A stretch of DNA of 34,327 nucleotides, taken from contig PKUV01000066.1 of NCBI GenBank assembly GCA_003131315.1, forward strand, positions 1-34,327, read 5' to 3'. Below, one piece after another: positions 17,711-25,542 of this stretch. The position numbers and the translations under genes are program-made. Every line of letters starts with the position of its first letter. Positions within the stretch are counted from its first letter, which is position 1. Source of the DNA: Acidobacteriaceae bacterium (GTDB lineage Bacteria > Acidobacteriota > Terriglobia > Terriglobales > Acidobacteriaceae). The notes beneath the pieces were generated by a model. The model ran no database searches and was not told the DNA's origin. It was given only the letters and a program-made list of their open reading frames with translations.

Positions 17711-18175
17711 GTGTCGTCGCAGTCTACGCCGGGCAAGTTGAGTCCCGATCTGCTGCAGGCCCTGCACGGAATCAAATCGGTTCGGCTGTTCCCGAAAGGC
17801 GCCATGCTGTTTCAGCAGGGTTCCGCGGCAACGGGCGTTTACCTGGTGGAGAGCGGCGAGGTTCGTGTCCTGCTGCCGACCGGTCAGAGCCAAAAGCAGC
17901 TTCTGGAGGTTGCCGGTCCCGGAGCTATGCTCGGGCTTAGCGAGAGCATGACCGGGGAAAAGTATCGGATTACCGCTGAAGCGGGCGAGCAAACGACGGC
18001 GGCTTTCATTCCGCGCGAGGAGTTTCTGGAGTTTCTCCGTGAGCACTGCGATTTCTGCATGCAAGTGGTGCGGCTCTTGAGCGAAGATTTGCACGCACTT
18101 TACCACAAATTCCGCAGCATTAGTGCTCATCCGGGACGTCCGCGGCACCGTCCTCTGGACGAGCAGTTGAACTAG
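17711..18175 (+). CDS. Stand-alone cyclic-nucleotide-binding-fold protein (Crp/Fnr N-domain only)
   Basis: The 154-residue protein is a single cNMP-binding-like beta roll (about 12-110: LFPKGAMLFQQGSAATGVYLVESGEVRVL) followed by a helix that resembles the Crp dimerisation helix (about 105-135) and a short basic tail. A helix-turn-helix domain is absent, so it is not a complete Crp-type regulator. The phosphate-binding cassette reads LGLSESMTGEKYRITA (about 74-89) and lacks the usual Gly-Glu pair, so cAMP binding in the usual way is doubtful. The start is GTG, supported by GGGAG. A Crp-like palindrome lies upstream. The partner could be the pseudokinase encoded 261 bases upstream; this is inference. 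Confidence 0.8.
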   Translation: MSSQSTPGKLSPDLLQALHGIKSVRLFPKGAMLFQQGSAATGVYLVESGEVRVLLPTGQSQKQLLEVAGPGAMLGLSESMTGEKYRITAEAGEQTTAAFIPREEFLEFLREHCDFCMQVVRLLSEDLHALYHKFRSISAHPGRPRHRPLDEQLN

Positions 18176-18178
18176 ATC

Positions 18179-18272
18179 AGGTCTCAGGTCTTAGGTGTTA
18201 GGTCTCAGGTTTCTTCCTCCACGCTAAAGACTGATAGCTGAGACCTGACACCTGCCTCCTGCGACCTGCCTT
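18179..18272. repeat. Imperfect inverted repeat between convergent genes
   Basis: The left side repeats AGGTCTCAGGT and AGGTGTTAGGTCTCAG (18179-18210); the right side carries the complement, CTGAGACCTGACACCT and onward (18238-18272). It fills the gap between the convergent cNMP-fold and receiver-TonB genes and could form a hairpin at both transcript ends. Confidence 0.65.
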
Positions 18273-18274
18273 CT

Positions 18275-20080
18275 CTAGTTCGCCTTGAAGTTGACCGTGA
18301 TCTGCGTCTGGATTTCGACTGGATCGCCATCGAGGTAGTACGGCTTGTATCTCCATTGGCGGACAGCTTCCACTGCGGCGTGCGCAAGAACGGCGTCTCC
18401 ACTGAGCACTTTCAGATTGGTGACGTTGCCCTCTTTGTTGATGGTGGCTTCGATCTGCACTGCGCCCTGGGTATGAACCGCGAGCGCGGCTTGCGGATAC
18501 TTTGGTTGTACCCGCTTGATCAGAAGTCCCTGGGACACACCCTGGGAAATTCTTAGTGTTGCCAGCGAGGGCTTGGGAAGGCTTGACGATGCCGAAGACA
18601 TCAGGCCGCTCAAGTTGCTATCGTTTGCGGATGCAACGGAGAGCGGGCTGGGAAGCTGAGGCGCGGACTCCTCGGCTTGGGCCTTTGTTTTGGCTCCCGC
18701 GGCGTTCGACTTCACTCGTATGGGTGCTGAATCGGGTTTCTTCGTTCCCGGCTCAGGGATCGCGGCGATCCGAATCACCGGAGAATTGCCAGCGCCGGCC
18801 GACGGCTTGTCGAGCGGCGCCGCTGTAGCCGTTTTGGGGGCCAAGGTTTGGGTTGCGGAACTCGCCCGGTCGGGTGTGCTCGTCGAAGGCGCCGCCACTG
18901 GGGATGACATGGGCGCCAGACCAGGAACGGGCTGCCCCGAGTTCTGTGGCGTGCTTACGGGCTGCGGAGCTGGGGCTGTGCTGGACTTGCCAAGCGTCCC
19001 ATAGCCAAGGTAGCCGAGCGCGGCCAGAGCCAGGACAGCCACAGCTGCGATCAGGATTTTCTTGTTGCCGCCCGATCCGCCGGAACTTTCTTCGCTCAAT
19101 CCCCCAAAAGACGGGGCATCGTTAGTGCTCACCGAACTGAACATGGGAGCGGGAGCGGCGTCGTGCGACGGATTGGCATGAGATGGACTGGCGGGCTCCG
19201 ATTCAACGATCTTGTTCTCTTTCGCTGGCGGAGCCGTTACTTCTTTTGCCGGAGCCGGTGCTGCGGCTGATCCCGGAGCCGACGTGAAAGCGGAACTCGG
19301 ATTTTGGGCTGGTACGGACGCGGCGGCGATTATTGCTACTTCGTTCTTGATTACGTCATTCTTGACTACGTCATTCTTTACTACACCCGTGGAAGTGGGC
19401 TGCCGCGCTTCCACTGCCGGCTCGGACGCGATCGTAATCTTGGTTTGCGCTGCGGGCGCAGGAACAACCGCTGGTTTGTCCTCAACTTTTGCGGACGCTG
19501 TCATTGCTGGAATTGCCGCCGGACGCGTCTCCGGAATCATCGCCGGCAACGGAGTTTCAAATTCATTAAGCTCGGGACGGCTTGGCGGCGGAGCCATCGC
19601 TGCAGCGCCTCGACTCGCCGGTTGGAATGAACTGCCGGCGGATACAGGAGCTGTTTTTGTGGGCATTGCGGGAGCTGCCGCGCTGGTGGCACTGGCGCCG
19701 GCGGCATCGGAGTTTTTCCGCAGCAGTCCTCGCGCGACCCGAAGCGTCCCCTTTGCCTGCTCGACGTTGATCGGCTTGGTGAGCACAAGGTTGGCGCCGA
19801 TGCGATAAGCCTTGGCCACGCCCGCTTGTCCTTCGACCAAAGCGATGGCCAGCGAGCTCTGATTGGAGCTGGAGTTTCTGGCGCTCTTGAAGAGCAGGGA
19901 AGCGTTCTGTTCGTTCTCGCAGTCCACGACGATGGCGTCGTAACGCTGCGACATCAACTTCTTGACCGCGGCAAACGGTTCATGAACCGGCTCTATGGTG
20001 AAGTCCAGTTCATTGAACACCTGACTGACGACGCGAGCCAGTTTTTCATCAGGGCAGAAAAGTAAAGCTTGGTAACCCAT
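18275..20080 (-). CDS. Receiver-like domain / membrane helix / TonB C-terminal fusion protein (paralogue 2)
   Basis: The 601-residue protein has three parts. Residues 1-120 resemble a response-regulator receiver: FCPDE near residue 8-12 in place of the acidic pair, VVDCEN with D53 at the phosphoacceptor site, and LTKP with K102. The switch Thr/Ser position is not conserved. Residues 120-340 are a low-complexity Ala/Pro/Ser linker that includes a KNDVVKNDVIKNE repeat. A membrane helix follows at about 342-362, a Pro-rich stretch, and a TonB C-terminal domain (about 515-600, with VQPKYPQAAL and VRQWRYKPY). This would put the receiver in the cytoplasm and the TonB domain in the periplasm, where it could touch TonB boxes of outer-membrane receptors. 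It is closely similar in layout to the gene directly upstream. No histidine kinase or ExbB/ExbD is nearby. Confidence 0.85.
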   Translation of the reverse strand: MGYQALLFCPDEKLARVVSQVFNELDFTIEPVHEPFAAVKKLMSQRYDAIVVDCENEQNASLLFKSARNSSSNQSSLAIALVEGQAGVAKAYRIGANLVLTKPINVEQAKGTLRVARGLLRKNSDAAGASATSAAAPAMPTKTAPVSAGSSFQPASRGAAAMAPPPSRPELNEFETPLPAMIPETRPAAIPAMTASAKVEDKPAVVPAPAAQTKITIASEPAVEARQPTSTGVVKNDVVKNDVIKNEVAIIAAASVPAQNPSSAFTSAPGSAAAPAPAKEVTAPPAKENKIVESEPASPSHANPSHDAAPAPMFSSVSTNDAPSFGGLSEESSGGSGGNKKILIAAVAVLALAALGYLGYGTLGKSSTAPAPQPVSTPQNSGQPVPGLAPMSSPVAAPSTSTPDRASSATQTLAPKTATAAPLDKPSAGAGNSPVIRIAAIPEPGTKKPDSAPIRVKSNAAGAKTKAQAEESAPQLPSPLSVASANDSNLSGLMSSASSSLPKPSLATLRISQGVSQGLLIKRVQPKYPQAALAVHTQGAVQIEATINKEGNVTNLKVLSGDAVLAHAAVEAVRQWRYKPYYLDGDPVEIQTQITVNFKAN

Positions 20081-20175
20081 AATGAGGTCATCCTAGGTAA
20101 TGTGGTGGGTACCGGCAAGTTACGTGGGTAATTGAATTGCTGTCGATTGGGCGGCAGATTTCGCAGGCGGTCGTT

Positions 20176-20240
20176 GATTGTGAGAGCGGATTGTGAGGGC
20201 GGATTGTGAGGGCGGATTGCGAGGGCGGATTGTGAGGACG
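20176..20240. repeat. Five tandem copies of a 13-bp unit
   Basis: The unit GATTGTGAGGGCG is repeated five times with single-base variants (units at 20176, 20189, 20202, 20215 and 20228). It lies in the 174-base gap between the two receiver-TonB genes, just downstream of the stop codon at 20255. It does not code for a recognised peptide in context and may be slippage-derived or a binding array. Confidence 0.85.
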
Positions 20241-20254
20241 GCTGTCGTCTACGG

Positions 20255-21952
20255 TCAAGGCCGCTGAAAGTCGACGATCACGACGGTCTGGAAGGGCTGA
20301 GCCTTTCCGTCGCGGACGTAGGGCCGATAGCGCCACTGCTTCACGGCTTGGATGGCGGCGGTTGCCAGGACAGCGTTTCCCTCGACCAGTCGCAGGCCCT
20401 CAACCTTGCCGTTCTCATCAACGACCTCCTTGAGGACAACCGTTCCTTGCGCGTCCCCCGAGCGCGCTTCGACTGGATATTTCGGCGGAACGCTGTGAGC
20501 CAGCCGTTTTTCCGCACCCTTGGAAGAGAGAATGATTGCGCTGTTCTCCCCTGGTAGTTGGGCGTCGGACGAAGTCGCAGCGGCGGCGTCTTTCTTGCTG
20601 TCGCTGGGTTTGCTGTCGCTGGGTTTGTTAACCTCAGGCTTGGTGACAACCGGTCCAGTTGTGGTTGTGGCCCCGGAAGTCGGCGTCGCAACTGCCGTGC
20701 CTGGCGTCGCTGCCGGCTGGGCAGAAACAGTCGCGGCGGCGGACGTTGTTGCTGAACTTGTTGCTGAACTTGTTGCAGAATCTGGGACCGTTGATTGTGT
20801 CTGATTCGGATCGGTGGGCGATCCCGGCGCAGGCGCCGAGGTTGTGGCCGGAGCCAATTGAGCCGAAGGTTTCGCGGGATTTGGCGCGGGATTTGGCGGC
20901 AGCGCCATTCCGGCGAGGGCCAGCACGCGATCAATCTGCGGTTGGGCGATGGCTCGGAATCCGGGCTGATACGTCCACGCGGCATAGAAGCCGCCGGCGG
21001 CGAGCGCGAGCATTAGCAACGCGACCAGCGGACCGCGTCTTTTCTGCTGGCCTTGCTGGTAGGACGAAAAGACCGGGGCGACAGATTTGGCTGCCGGCTG
21101 ATCCGGCGCTGCTTTGTCCAGTCCCGAACTTTTTGGTTCCGATTCTTCCTGTTCCGTTCTCTCCAGTTCCGCAAGCACCGGATCGTCGGAAGGTTTTACT
21201 GGGCGCGCGGGTTTCGAATCTACCGAAACAGCTCGAGCCGAAGATGACTCTGACAAAGAGGATGCGGAAAAAGATGCAGACGGCGGATTCAACTTTGGAG
21301 TAGCTGGTGTGGCATCGATTTCGTCTGCGGCGGAATGCATCTTCGTCGTAAGGGTTGGCGCGGAGAGCGTCGCGGTTAAAGCAGCGGTTCGAGCAGCGGC
21401 CGGTGCGGCGCTTGGAACAGCGGTTGGAACAGCGGCTGCAACGAAGCTTGGAGCGGGGTCCGCAAAGTTCGTCAGTTGCGAAGAAACGGCTGCGACTGCG
21501 GCTGCCTGCGCGCGTTCTTCGCTCATGACCGCGCTGGGCATGGCCGCGCTCGCAGTCTGCGCGGGAATACTCTCGTTTGTCTGCACGTCTTTTCGCACAC
21601 GGCTGACCGCGGTGCGGATGGTGCTCCGGGCCTGGTCTTTCGCGACGGGCTTGGTCAGAATCAGTTCTGCGCCCAGGCGAAAAGCAGTTGGCAGACCGGC
21701 GCGGCCATCGACAATGGCGATCGGGACAGGGTTGTTGCCGTTTTTTCCGCGACGGCAAACGTCAAAGATCAGCTTGGCGGCGGGCAGATTTTCGCAATCG
21801 ACCAACACCAGGTCGAAGCTTTGCGAATTGAGTTTTTGGGCAGCGGACACTCCGTCCAGGGGACGCTCGCAAGTCACTGACATCTCTTCCAAAACGCCAG
21901 TAATTGCGCTGACTGCCTGATCATCCGGCGACAACAGTAGGGCATGAGGCAT
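20255..21952 (-). CDS. Receiver-like domain / membrane helix / TonB C-terminal fusion protein (paralogue 1)
   Basis: The 565-residue protein repeats the plan of its neighbour. A receiver-like domain (1-120) has LSPDD at 7-11, D52 in LVDCEN and K101 in LTKP. A linker of about 190 residues rich in Ala, Pro, Ser and Thr follows. A membrane helix lies at about 309-330, and a second Pro/Ala/Thr-rich stretch has short repeats such as PSDSKPSDSK. The end is a TonB C-terminal domain (about 482-563, with VPPKYPVEAR and VKQWRYRPY). GGGAGAGCT directly before the ATG is the ribosome binding site. The gene lies 71 bases after the MscS-type gene and 174 bases before paralogue 2, so one transcript is plausible. 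The pair appears to come from a tandem duplication with strong linker divergence. Whether D52 is phosphorylated is unknown. Confidence 0.85.
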   Translation of the reverse strand: MPHALLLSPDDQAVSAITGVLEEMSVTCERPLDGVSAAQKLNSQSFDLVLVDCENLPAAKLIFDVCRRGKNGNNPVPIAIVDGRAGLPTAFRLGAELILTKPVAKDQARSTIRTAVSRVRKDVQTNESIPAQTASAAMPSAVMSEERAQAAAVAAVSSQLTNFADPAPSFVAAAVPTAVPSAAPAAARTAALTATLSAPTLTTKMHSAADEIDATPATPKLNPPSASFSASSLSESSSARAVSVDSKPARPVKPSDDPVLAELERTEQEESEPKSSGLDKAAPDQPAAKSVAPVFSSYQQGQQKRRGPLVALLMLALAAGGFYAAWTYQPGFRAIAQPQIDRVLALAGMALPPNPAPNPAKPSAQLAPATTSAPAPGSPTDPNQTQSTVPDSATSSATSSATTSAAATVSAQPAATPGTAVATPTSGATTTTGPVVTKPEVNKPSDSKPSDSKKDAAAATSSDAQLPGENSAIILSSKGAEKRLAHSVPPKYPVEARSGDAQGTVVLKEVVDENGKVEGLRLVEGNAVLATAAIQAVKQWRYRPYVRDGKAQPFQTVVIVDFQRP

Positions 21953-22023
21953 AGCTCTCCCATGCTAGGAACCGCCGTCGAAAGCCGCAAGTTACCGGGG
22001 TAAGTGGGCGGCTCCCTATAGTT

Positions 22024-23778
22024 TCAGGGGAGCCGCTGGTTTCTTCCGACGGCCGACTCAGGTTGAGGATAGACAATCGAACCGCGAAAGGCTGACTTGT
22101 CGGCGGGCGCAAAATCGGGAAATGGCAGCTTGTGTTGGTCGCGCCATTGCTGGACCTGCTGCTCGGCGGCGCCGGCTTTCTCCTTGTCGAGGCCGGAATC
22201 GCGCGAGAAGTATACGGTCTGCGACGGGAAGGCGAAGCCGCTGCCCGATTTCTCGACGATATCCATGATGCGCAGCAAAAGATCTTCGCGGATGGCCGTG
22301 AATTCCGCGAATTCGCAAGTGAGTATGTAGCTGAAGATCTCAAGGCTCAAGGCGCTCTTGTCGAAACTGGCGAAGCGGATGCGTGCAGAGTCGCTTTCAA
22401 CTTTCGGGTGTTCGTATAACATGCGGCGGACTTCAGCCAGCAGATAGCGCAGTTGGTCCGCCGAGGTCTCACACCTGATCCCGAGCGTAGGATTGAACAG
22501 AATTTTGTCGCGACGGGTGAGGTTTTCGATGTTCATGGTGGCGAGGGCACCATTGGGAATGGAAAGCTCGGTGCGTTCGTCGGTGCGAATGCGGGTGGAG
22601 CGCAGGCTGATGTCTTCCACAGTTCCGACGCGATCGCCGAAGCGGCAGTAGTCGCCGACGCGGATGACTTCGTCGGCCAGAACGGAAATTCCGCCAAAAA
22701 GATTCTCGAGTGTCTTCTGTGCGGCGAATGCGATGGCAATGCCGCCGATGCCGAGGCCGGCGAGCACGGTGGTCAGGTTGAAGCCCATGATCCCGAGCGT
22801 AGCCAGGATGGCGACGATCACCACCAGCGCTGCCAGCAACCGCTCACCTAGCACCATCAGGGTTCCGGCGCCGATGCGGCCCGCGCTGACGGCATGGATG
22901 CGCAGGCGCTGCATCGTGAGGCTGGCGGCGCGGAGCAGAAACCAGAAGAAGCCGATGCTGATGAGAACGGCGATGGTCCGGTAGTAATAAAGACGTGGCA
23001 GCAACGGCAGACCGAGGTAGGCGGCAATTTTGAGGTGAGCAAGCGCGCTGAATGAGACCAGCAGCGGCTTGGACATGCGGTTGTAAGAGTGCAGATTGGG
23101 GCGATTTCTGAACTTGAGCCAAAGCCGTCGCGGAATCGCCAGCAGCAGAACCACCGCCCAGCCGATCGCGAGCGCCACTGGAATCGCGGCGAAAAGCGCC
23201 AGCCATTGCCAGAGCGGCATCCCGAGAAACACGTTTCGCACCAGGCTTTGTGGGAGTTTGTTTTCGACCTGGTGAGCCTCAAGGTTGTCGTACAGCTCAG
23301 GGACTTTGCTGAGCGTCTCGGAAGAGAAGAGCCAGATTTTTCCGGAATTCGGATCCCCGACCCGGACGAGAACAACGGGAACATCCGCATCGCTATTGGA
23401 AAAAATGCCGACGGTTTGCTGATCGGTGCCACCGTAATCCAGACTGCCTTCGGGACTGGTGCTGAGCCGCCGCAGGCTGCCCACGAAGGTGCGGTCCATG
23501 AGCACCTTCAGCTTGTCGGCCAGATCCGGACCCTGCGATTGGCGGCGCGCGGCGCTCATTTGCAGGTAATCGGCGGCGGTCTTGTAATTTCCGGCCTGCG
23601 CGGCTTGCAGGAATCCAAGCACGGTTCCCGAAGGCGTCTCACGTCCCAGTTCATCGGCGGACGCTGGAGTTGGTTCCTGAGCCTGTGCCCCACCCTTGAG
23701 CAGGCTGGTCACTGACTGGGCCATCAGCCCATGGAGAGAAATGGAAACGACAAGAACCAACAGCGCCAATTTTTTCAT
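22024..23778 (-). CDS. MscS-family mechanosensitive channel with extended N-terminal periplasmic domain
   Basis: The 584-residue protein has a signal peptide (to about residue 20), then a soluble N-terminal domain of about 165 residues, membrane helices at about 189-215, 240-262, 266-285 and 312-332, and the MscS pore helix with AGLGIGGIAIAFAAQKTLEN (340-359). The beta domain follows (about 365-430) and then the alpha/beta C-terminal domain, ending in a charged tail. MscS-type channels open under membrane tension and release solutes. The N-terminal domain is larger than in the small MscS of Escherichia coli. GGAAG four bases before the ATG supports the start. It precedes two receiver-TonB genes on the same strand; a link is only suggested by position. 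Confidence 0.92.
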   Translation of the reverse strand: MKKLALLVLVVSISLHGLMAQSVTSLLKGGAQAQEPTPASADELGRETPSGTVLGFLQAAQAGNYKTAADYLQMSAARRQSQGPDLADKLKVLMDRTFVGSLRRLSTSPEGSLDYGGTDQQTVGIFSNSDADVPVVLVRVGDPNSGKIWLFSSETLSKVPELYDNLEAHQVENKLPQSLVRNVFLGMPLWQWLALFAAIPVALAIGWAVVLLLAIPRRLWLKFRNRPNLHSYNRMSKPLLVSFSALAHLKIAAYLGLPLLPRLYYYRTIAVLISIGFFWFLLRAASLTMQRLRIHAVSAGRIGAGTLMVLGERLLAALVVIVAILATLGIMGFNLTTVLAGLGIGGIAIAFAAQKTLENLFGGISVLADEVIRVGDYCRFGDRVGTVEDISLRSTRIRTDERTELSIPNGALATMNIENLTRRDKILFNPTLGIRCETSADQLRYLLAEVRRMLYEHPKVESDSARIRFASFDKSALSLEIFSYILTCEFAEFTAIREDLLLRIMDIVEKSGSGFAFPSQTVYFSRDSGLDKEKAGAAEQQVQQWRDQHKLPFPDFAPADKSAFRGSIVYPQPESAVGRNQRLP

Positions 23779-23807
23779 CGAGCTTCCAGTATGGGTAGTG
23801 GGCTTCG

Positions 23808-23865
23808 AGCTTCGAGCTTCGAGTAAACCGGTTTGCCCGCAGCTCGCGGCTCGAAGCTCGAAGCT
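23808..23865. repeat. Inverted repeat between the lpdA and MscS-type genes
   Basis: AGCTTCGAGCTTCGAG (23808-23823) and its exact complement at 23850-23865 enclose a 26-base spacer that itself contains ACCGGT. It can form a 16-bp stem in the lpdA-to-channel transcript. No U tract follows, so simple intrinsic termination is not supported. Confidence 0.75.
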
Positions 23866-23876
23866 TATTTACGCCA

Positions 23877-25307
23877 CTACCTCTTTGGACGATAAATGTC
23901 GGTGGCCTGTCCGTAGAAAATTTCCGCCGATTCCATCATTGTCTCCGATAGCGTTGGGTGCGGATGGATGGTCATGCCAACATCGGCCGCCAGCGCGCAC
24001 ATTTCGATGGCCAGCACGCCTTCGGCGATCAGTTCGCCCGCGCCCGCGCCTACGATGCCGACGCCGAGCACGCGTTCCGTTTTCGGATCGATGAGCAGCT
24101 TGGTGAGACCTTCGGGGCGGTCGAGTGTGATGGCGCGCCCGGAAGCGGCCCACGGGAACTTGGCGACCGTGATCTCGCGTCCTTGTTCCTTGGCCTGCGT
24201 TTCCGTCAGTCCCGCCCACGCAATCTCAGGGTCGGTGAAGACGACCGCGGGAATCGCGTTCGGTTCGAAAGCAACCTTGTGACCGGCGATGGCTTCAACG
24301 GCGGTGCGGCCTTCATGCATTGCCTTGTGGGCCAGCATCGGTTCGCCGGCGACGTCGCCGATGGCGTAGATCGTGGGATCCGCGGTCTGCCGCTGCTCGT
24401 TGATTTCGATGAATCCCTTCTGGTTGACTTTGACTTTCGTCTGGTCGAGGCCGGGGATCTCGGAATTCGGCCGGCGTCCCACTGACATCAGCACGCGGTC
24501 AAACATCTGCACCTGCTCTTTTTCTTTCACCGCCGGACCTTCGAGCGTTACGCGAATGCCAGTCTTCTCGTCCTTGAGCGACTTGACCGTCGTGTTCAGC
24601 AGGATCGCGGAGAAAAGTTTTTCCAGGCGCTTGTGCAGAGGCAGCACCAAGTCGCGGTCGGCTCCGGGCAGCAAGCCCGGCATCATTTCGACACAGGTCA
24701 CCTTGGCGCCGAGCGTGGCGTAAACCGATCCCAGCTCCAATCCGATGTAGCCGCCGCCGATGACGAGTAGCGTTTTCGGAATGTCGGGCAGATCGAGAGC
24801 GCCGGTTGAATCCATGAGGCGCGGGCTGTCGAGCTTGAGGCTCGGCACAACGGTCGGACGCGATCCGGTTGCGATGATGATGCGGTCAAAAGTCAGGTTT
24901 TCTTCGCCGCCGGCCGCGGTCTTCGTAATTTTTAGCGTGGTGGAATTCACGAACGCCGCTTTACCCTGCACGAACTGCACCGCGCGCTGTTTGGATAACT
25001 GTCCAAGTCCACCGGTCAGCTTTTTGACGATGCTCTCTTTCCATCCCCGGAGCTTGTTCAGGTCAATTTTGGGCTCGCCGAATTCGATGCCCCAGTTCTT
25101 CGCCTGTTCGGCTTCTTCGAGCAGTTTGGCCACGTGCAGCAGGGCCTTTGATGGGATGCAGCCGCGATACAGGCAGACGCCGCCGGGGTTCGCTTCCGGA
25201 TCGATCAGCGTAACTTTCATGCCCAGGTCGGCAGCCAGAAATGCGGCGGCATAACCGCCGGGCCCGCCACCAATCACAGCCACACGGAGATTCGATGTGT
25301 TCGACAT
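23877..25307 (-). CDS. lpdA: Dihydrolipoyl dehydrogenase (E3)
   Basis: The 476-residue flavoprotein has an N-terminal FAD site (GGGPGG at 13-18), the redox disulfide C45/C50 in [13 protein letters not shown], a central NAD-binding motif ([12 protein letters not shown]) and the C-terminal HPHPTLSE with the catalytic His-Glu pair. It reoxidises dihydrolipoyl groups of the E2 component with NAD+. The ATG at 25307 gives the normal start [15 protein letters not shown]; an in-frame TTG at 25325 is less likely. It follows aceF after 235 bases that are mostly an inverted-repeat element. With aceE and aceF it completes a pyruvate dehydrogenase gene set. Confidence 0.95.
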   Translation of the reverse strand: MSNTSNLRVAVIGGGPGGYAAAFLAADLGMKVTLIDPEANPGGVCLYRGCIPSKALLHVAKLLEEAEQAKNWGIEFGEPKIDLNKLRGWKESIVKKLTGGLGQLSKQRAVQFVQGKAAFVNSTTLKITKTAAGGEENLTFDRIIIATGSRPTVVPSLKLDSPRLMDSTGALDLPDIPKTLLVIGGGYIGLELGSVYATLGAKVTCVEMMPGLLPGADRDLVLPLHKRLEKLFSAILLNTTVKSLKDEKTGIRVTLEGPAVKEKEQVQMFDRVLMSVGRRPNSEIPGLDQTKVKVNQKGFIEINEQRQTADPTIYAIGDVAGEPMLAHKAMHEGRTAVEAIAGHKVAFEPNAIPAVVFTDPEIAWAGLTETQAKEQGREITVAKFPWAASGRAITLDRPEGLTKLLIDPKTERVLGVGIVGAGAGELIAEGVLAIEMCALAADVGMTIHPHPTLSETMMESAEIFYGQATDIYRPKR

Positions 25308-25360
25308 TTCGTTACCTACCCTCAATCACCAACTTTGCCGGCCCCAGCGAAAGCAAAAGC

Positions 25361-25504
25361 TTTAACGCAGAGAACGCGGAGAAAAAAACCAAAGCAAGCT
25401 GCGCGAAGTACTACTCACGTAAACACTGCGTATCCTGCGCCCAAATCCAGAAATAAGAAGTTCTCCGCGAACTCTGCGGCGAACTCCGCGTCCTCTGCGT
25501 TAAA
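25361..25504. repeat. Long inverted repeat, AACGCAGAG type
   Basis: The left arm TTTAACGCAGAGAACGCGGA (25361-25380) and the right arm (25484-25504), complementary to it at all but one or two positions, enclose a spacer of about 100 bases. The spacer has further CTCCGCG/CTGCG motifs. The element fills most of the aceF-lpdA gap. No coding content is visible. Confidence 0.8.
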
Positions 25505-25542
25505 GCCTTCGCTCGGGCCCGGATGACTTTTACCATGGGCCA

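Noticed and set aside
20176-20240. Tandem repeat as a CRISPR array
   Set aside because: Units of 13 bases abut with no spacers and no cas genes are near.
23808-23865. Inverted repeat as the intrinsic terminator of lpdA
   Set aside because: The stem is strong, but the minus-strand side after the stem has no U run; it is kept as a repeat only.
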